From: Spodoptera frugiperda
Taxonomy: Eukaryota; Arthropoda; Insecta; Lepidoptera; Noctuidae
NCBI RefSeq assembly: GCF_023101765.2
Contig: NC_064225.1
Span: 7,440,001-7,504,000, forward strand
DNA length: 64,000 bases
Reading direction: 5' to 3'
The notes beneath the pieces were generated by a model. That model saw nothing but the letters and a program-made list of their open reading frames with translations. It was not told the origin of the DNA and did no database searches. Positions 59,301 through 64,000 of this stretch are shown here, piece by piece. Both the position numbers and the translations under genes were made by a program. Position 1 is the first letter of the stretch. Each line of letters starts with the position of its first letter.

Positions 59301-59755
59301 GGGCAAAGTATTACTGGACTTTTTTCTAAAAATGTTCACTGGTAGCACGAAATCTGGAATTGTGCCCAGTATATGACAATAGGCTCACCCTCTATTACAT
59401 TAGTCAAAGTGGGTGTAATACATTAATAGTTGGCGAAAAGTGAATTTTACATCTTATAAGTATCTCTAAACCCCCTGGAACATAGAATATGATAATTTTG
59501 GGCCACCCTAAACAATAAGCGATGAGTTAAATGAATATGCTATTAAATACCATTGTATTAGAGTGCTTAGTGGTACTCCGCAGCAATATCTTTGAGTGGT
59601 CAATCGTCATTTGCCTCAGTGACCCCCTGGCGCTGCCCGGGGTTGATAACAACTGGGATTACGAGTTCACAGTACAATTTATAGTTCATTTATTTACATT
59701 GGGGCTCGTACTAGATTACTGCTTCGATTGTTCGGTTTCTGTGTACTTTCTTCTA
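56328..59755. other. Gene-poor repeat-bearing spacer
   Basis: Holds a tRNA-like SINE with an AT-rich body at about 57365-57650 (GTGGCCCGGAGTTATGTTG head, AATAGAATAGAATAGAAT tail), a SINE S1 copy at 59230-59420, and a short direct repeat GGGTTATTGAATCTTATTCG at 58949 and 59009. The promoter or first exon of the coiled-coil gene may be in its left part, but I could not identify it. Confidence 0.45.
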
Positions 59756-60590
59756 TCTAGACACACGGCAGTGTGTCCGCCAAGTTCGAGCAAAAAAACC
59801 GACACACCGGCCGTGGGTTATATTACACGAACCATTTCGGGCCAAGTTTGACCCACCTATAACTCAAAATCTATTTTATCTACGCATATGAAATTTCTAA
59901 TATCTGTCGAGATCTACTTATTTATCTAAAATACAAAATTTCATTAATCTTGAGATATTGACGTCAGAAAATCGCTATTTTTACTATACACTCACTGACT
60001 GACTGACTCACTCACTCACTCACTCATCAAAAACCTAGACCACTTCCAATGGTCGTATTGACTTGAAATTTGGCATGGAGGTAGGTCTTTAGGTCAAGGT
60101 AAAGGAAAAAATCTGAAAATGGCCAAGTGTGAGTCGGTTTTAAAAATAATGAAGGTGTAAATTCATACCCCTAAGGAACTAAAACAAAAAATTTATGTGT
60201 TGTGTTGTTCCATACACAGACCTCAGTTAAAAATGATATAACAAGTTGGCAAGTTTTCACACACTTTGTTATAAACCTACTAAACGCAATGAGTCAAGTA
60301 TATAATTTTCTTTTAAAACTTGCCAAGTTATATCATTTTTAACTGAGGTCTGTGTATGGAACTTGGTACTTATTTAGATCTCACTTCTTTTATAGGCGAA
60401 ACATTCCAATATTATCGAACTTGGCAGCCTTTCACATTTATGTTTTGGGTGGGATTTCATTTATTTTTGTAAGGTTTATTTTCTTTTTTTCTTATTTTAC
60501 TTTACTTTGACTAAATACAAACCTTCGTAACGAATTTTAGGTCGGTACGACCATTGGAAGATATAGATACATTTTTTGTTTTAGTTCCTT

Positions 60591-60605
60591 AGGGGTATGA
60601 ATTTA
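60591..60605. repeat. Left 15-bp target-site duplication of the R1-like LINE
   Basis: AGGGGTATGAATTTA occurs here and at 61563-61577, directly flanking the LINE. Confidence 0.9.
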
Positions 60606-61562
60606 GGCGGCGAACCTCCTTGCCGGATTACCGCCGTGGGATTTGGAGGCGAAAGTGCTTGCGCGCGTCTTCTGTTTACGCGCCGACGCGCGTCGCCGGG
60701 GCGAAACTCCACTGCCGCGCCAGATCAGTGCGTGGCGGGACGAGCTCCGGCGCGATCTCATGGCGGAATGGCAGCAACGACTGTCGCAACCGAGGGCTGG
60801 GCTCGCTGTCATTGCAGCGATAAGTCCCCTCTTTGAGGAGTGGCTTGAGAGACGCCACGGCGTCCTCACCTACCGCCTGACGCAGGTGCTTACCGGGCAT
60901 GGAAGTTTCGGTAGGTTCCTGTTTCTGATTGGGCGGGAGGAAACGCCCGGGTGTCATCACTGCGAGGACCGTCCTGAGGACACAGTGGAACATACGGTGG
61001 CGCTGTGCCCTGCATGGGCTGAGCACCGCCGTGTCCTCAGGGATGTAGTCGGCGACGGCGACCTCTCGCGTCCGGCATTGGTACAAGCCATGGTGCGGAG
61101 CGAGGGGGACTGGGATGCCGTCTCCTCCTTCTGCGAAGCAGTCATGCTAGCTAAGGAGGAGGCGGGGCGCGTGAGAGAACGAACCTCCTCACGCCCCAGC
61201 CGTCGCGAGAGACACTCCGGGCGTCGGGGATCGCGCGACGATCTCCGGCCACCGTAAGTGCGGGCCTGCGGACGGCGAGCAAGGGTAGCTCGCCGCCCGA
61301 CCAGAACCAGACCCGTGCGTGCGGCGCGTCGCGTTCCGCGCGCGCCTCAAAGAGCCATCAGACCACCACAGATGGGGCCCAGTAGGGCTGATGCCTAATC
61401 CGGAGCTGCGGACAACCTAGCGGGTTTACCGGGGCTCCGGATCGAAAGGCAGGAGAAGGAACGGGGTGGTTTTTAGTCAGTAAGAGTCTGACACTCCCTC
61501 TCGCCTCGCCCAAGGCGAGAAAAGTCATTGGATGATTTTCCCCCTCAAAAAAAAAAAAAATA
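60606..61562 (+). mobile_element. R1-like non-LTR retrotransposon, 5'-truncated, with target duplication
   Basis: Open frame 60607-61257 encodes the C-terminal 216 residues of the pol ORF of an R1-like LINE. It contains LTYRLTQVLTGHGSFGRFL, a CCHC-type knuckle (CHHCEDRPEDTVEHTVALC) and a basic end (RRERHSGRRGSRDDLRPP) before TAA. A GC-rich 3' UTR with the GCCTCGCCCAAGGCG hairpin follows, then a poly(A) tail (61547-61562). The frame is undamaged, so the insertion is young. It is the reference copy for at least eight shorter tails in the window. Confidence 0.9.
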
Positions 61563-61577
61563 AGGGGTATGAATTTA
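61563..61577. repeat. Right 15-bp target-site duplication of the R1-like LINE
   Basis: Exact copy of 60591-60605 just after the poly(A) tail. Confidence 0.9.
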
Positions 61578-62096
61578 CACCTTCATTATTTTTAAAACCG
61601 ACTCACACTTGGCCATTTTCAGATTTTTTCCTTTACCTTGACCTAAAGACCTACCTCCATGCCAAATTTCAAGTCAATACGACCATTGGAAGTGGTCTAG
61701 GTTTTTGATGAGTGAGTGAGTGAGTCAGTCAGTGAGTGTATAGTAAAAATAGCGATTTTCTGACGTCAATATCTTAAGACCTACAATAGGTACATTAATG
61801 AAATTTTGTATTTTAGATAAGTAAGTAGATCTCGACAGATACTAGAAATTTCATATGCGTAGATAAAATAGATTTTGAGTTATAGGTGGGTCGAACTTGG
61901 CCCGAAATGGTTCGTGTAATATAACCCACGGCCGGTGTGTCGGTTTTTTTGCTCGAACTTGTCGGACACACTGCCGTGTGTCTAGATCTATATCTTCCAA
62001 TGGTCGTACCGACCTAAAATTCGTTACGAAGGTTTGTATTTAGTCAAAGTAAAGTAAAATAAGAAAAAAAGAAAATAAACCTTACAAAAATAAATG

Positions 62097-62456
62097 AAAT
62101 CCCACCTAAAACATAAATGTGAAAGGCTGCCAAGTTCGATAATATTGGAATGCTTCGCCTATAAAAGAAGTGAGATCTAAATAAGTACCAAGTTCCATAC
62201 ACAGACCTCAGTTAAAAATGATATAACTTGGCAAGTTTTAATAGAAAATTATATACTTGACTCATTGCGTTTAGTAGGTTTATAACAAAGTGTGTGAAAA
62301 CTTGCCAACTTGTTATATCATTTTTAAATTTTAACTGAGGTCTGTGTATGGAACTTGGTACTTATTTAGATCTCACTTCTTTTATAGGCGAAGCATTCCA
62401 ATATTATCGAACTTGGCAGCCTTTCACATTTATGTTTTGGGTGGGATTGATTTTAT
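62097..62456. mobile_element. Fold-back element FB3
   Basis: Near-perfect palindrome: AATCCCACCTAAAACATAAA at the left and its reverse complement at the right, with an inner hairpin CCATACACAGACCTCAG. A half copy lacking the outer left arm forms the centre of the HL2 palindrome (about 60210-60457). Between 61987 and 62096 lies a block also found at 60458-60577. Confidence 0.8.
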
Positions 62457-63003
62457 TTGCTTCGATTCATTGATTTTCAACTTCCCTAGTTTGTACATTG
62501 TAATATTGAAATCACTGTTTTATTTGCCTTTTCTAGCAGCTATCGGGACTCCGTGTTTAGTTTAAAAACCAAACACAATTTTGAAGGAATTGTTTCACAA
62601 TGTCTGGATAGTCGCTATGGCTGAGATTTTGTAAGAACGTAACGCACTTAGAATGAAAGTGACTTAAAGCTAAATTTCTGTAGTTCGATTTTATTATAAA
62701 CTGGCGTTATAAAACTAAATCATAAATCTAGTAAAAATCAATCGTATGCCATGGAATACGAAAGAGATACGGTACTAAAATGTATTTAATACTATAATTT
62801 TCTGAGACTTTCTCTCTCATTTCCCACTTTAATTCTAAGGGTGCGGTAATTTGTATGAACTATCTGTCAGATAAGTTCATCGAGTACGGCACTTAAATGT
62901 AGATGCTAAAACAGACGCTTAATAGGCTCACTGAACATCACTTAAAATTACAATTGAAATATTGATCAGTCGGTTTAATAAGAACAATCTAGACACGGAG
63001 ACT
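62457..63003. other. AT-rich spacer
   Basis: No coding sequence or repeat recognised. If the exon at 63004-63175 is real, this is its 3' UTR and flank. Confidence 0.35.
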
Positions 63004-63175
63004 TTAACAAACACAATACATATACAAGCAGTTTACAGCTCTTTCTTTGCACATGATTACGTTAGCAATTTTTTTGCCTGAGTCCGTGGGGACTTGCATA
63101 CTTTGTTCGCACACTTCGCATGGTGATTGCTCCGGTCTTGAGGGTCCCAGCCCCCGCGTCAGCTTCGTATTATTT
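63004..63175 (-). CDS. Possible terminal coding exon of an unknown minus-strand gene
   Basis: Acceptor TTTTATTCAG, then one base plus 56 codons and a TAA stop. The translation starts NNTKLTRGLGPSRPEQSP and contains CEVCEQSMQVPTDSGKK, with a C-x2-C pair. Composition and the good acceptor suggest coding, but I recognise no family, and the opposite strand also has a 66-codon frame. Upstream exons would lie right of 63175 or beyond the window. Confidence 0.35.
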
Positions 63176-63872
63176 CTGAATAAAATATGTAAATTAAATG
63201 AAAAATATTTAAATCAAAGTTGCAATTTTAGAGGTGATCGTGTTTAAAGATTATTTCTTTGCTATTGCCAAAGCAATATGTTTTGGGTCCAATTTTAGAG
63301 TAAGATAAAGTATTAATGGGGAGTTTCAGTTAGTTACAAATCGATCTCTTATTTAGCAGTCGCAATTGCGGTGAGCTCTGCTATATTTATGGTGATAAAC
63401 AATTAGAAGTGTGTGTAATTCAGATTCATGGATGACCTAATGAAAGCGTGTTCTAATCGGAAAACCTTGATCGGAAAAACCTTGATCGGAAATTCTCCTT
63501 AGATAATAATAAGTTAACGTAGAATCGATGCAGTGCAGAATTGCTTGCGTGTTCAGACAACATGAGCGTAGCATTGTATTGTATCATCATTGTATCGAAG
63601 CAAGCAAGAACATCTCGTCATTGGAGTTTGCATATTTATGAGCTGTAGCGTGTTTGACTAAGCTGTCACATTGATTGAGGAAATTATTTTGCAAAGACAA
63701 AGGACTTGCGTTTCGATGAGTCTGTTTGTAGATACGAGGTATTCTCTTGTTCATAGGAGTTTTGGGAATTGATCACTGAGGTTTTCCTCATGTTAAAGTA
63801 GTCTAATGACCATCTGTCAGATCAGGAAAATGAACTTGAGGCCTTAATGTGTGAAAGAAAGGAAGGCTTTTT
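63176..63872. other. Spacer, nothing recognised
   Basis: AT-rich. One short direct repeat, AAACCTTGATCGGAAA, is tandemly doubled near 63462-63490. No gene seen. Confidence 0.35.
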
Positions 63873-64000
63873 TTTGAAGGGGAAAATCATCCAATCCCTC
63901 CTCCCGCCTCGGACGAGGCAAGAGAGAGTTTCAAACTGTCATTGACTACAAACCACCCTATTCCTACTCCTGCTTTTCGAACCGGAGCCCCGGTAAACCC
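63873..64000 (-). mobile_element. R1-like LINE 3' tail, reversed, cut by the window end
   Basis: Minus-strand copy of the tail: GGGGAAAATCATCCAATCCC, the CTCGCCTCGTCC-type hairpin, and CCGGAGCCCCGGTAAACCC at the window edge. More of the element should follow to the right. Confidence 0.8.

Larger units (their letters stand above)
59756..61986. mobile_element. HL2 palindrome: two Helitron-like 5' ends facing outward, split by a LINE
   Basis: Left end A|TCTAGACACACGGCAGTGTGT and right end its reverse complement followed by T. The arms (about 59756-60193 and 60577-61986 without the LINE) are inverted copies through the CACTCACTGACTGACTGACT block and the AAATTCATACCCCT block. The centre (about 60194-60577) holds a smaller fold-back with TCCATACACAGACCTCAG. 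Without the LINE the element would be near 1.27 kb. No coding sequence of its own was seen. Confidence 0.75.

Noticed and set aside
60603..61086. Several overlapping open frames on both strands within the LINE
   Set aside because: The + frame from 60607 to 61257 has the CCHC knuckle and recognised RT-ORF ending; the others are shadows in GC-rich sequence.

Overview
The window looks like nuclear DNA of a lepidopteran insect, probably a noctuid moth. It is AT-rich, its genes are split by GT-AG introns, and introns and spacers are packed with tRNA-derived SINEs, 5'-truncated non-LTR retrotransposons, hairpin MITEs, fold-back elements and Helitron-like repeats. Two MBF2/REPAT-type secreted-protein genes also fit Lepidoptera. 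No bacterial, viral or CRISPR feature was seen. All exon models were built by eye from splice signals, reading-frame continuity and family resemblance; none rests on a database search.

Layout. (1) 1-2.0 kb: repeats, then the last coding exon of adenine phosphoribosyltransferase (Aprt, + strand) at 1790-2014; earlier exons lie left of the window. (2) 2.0-7.2 kb: a TTA-flanked MITE, LINE tails, a Helitron-like/fold-back composite and a tandem duplication of about 0.75 kb. (3) 7.2-15.1 kb: two same-strand MBF2/REPAT-like genes (minus strand, 184 and 346 aa). Their first 120 codons or so are almost identical, while their C-terminal tails differ strongly. (4) 15.1-21.2 kb: no gene recognised, repeats only. 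(5) 21.38-33.51 kb (minus): an 11-exon, 552-aa coiled-coil gene that best matches the axonemal protein CFAP53/CCDC11. (6) 35.97-45.57 kb (minus): an 11-exon, 825-aa gene of unknown function with a basic N-terminal helical region, a YNQ repeat, a C2H2-like zinc knuckle and a conserved-looking C-terminal domain. (7) 46.40-56.33 kb (minus): a nine-exon coiled-coil gene of the TPH type (CFAP45/CFAP210/MNS1-like), with an in-frame TGA in one exon. (8) 56.3-64 kb: repeats, including a former large palindrome (59756-61986) split by an R1-like LINE copy with a 15-bp target duplication, and a possible terminal exon of another minus-strand gene at 63004-63175.

Functionally, the three long genes lie head to tail on the minus strand. 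Two of them look like parts of the ciliary/sperm-tail axoneme, so the middle gene might be expressed in testis too; that is inference from position only. The most unusual material is structural: fold-back elements in which both arms gained or lost the same 84 bp, two diverged Helitron-like families sharing a terminal hairpin whose stem bases co-vary, and the TGA inside an otherwise intact exon.
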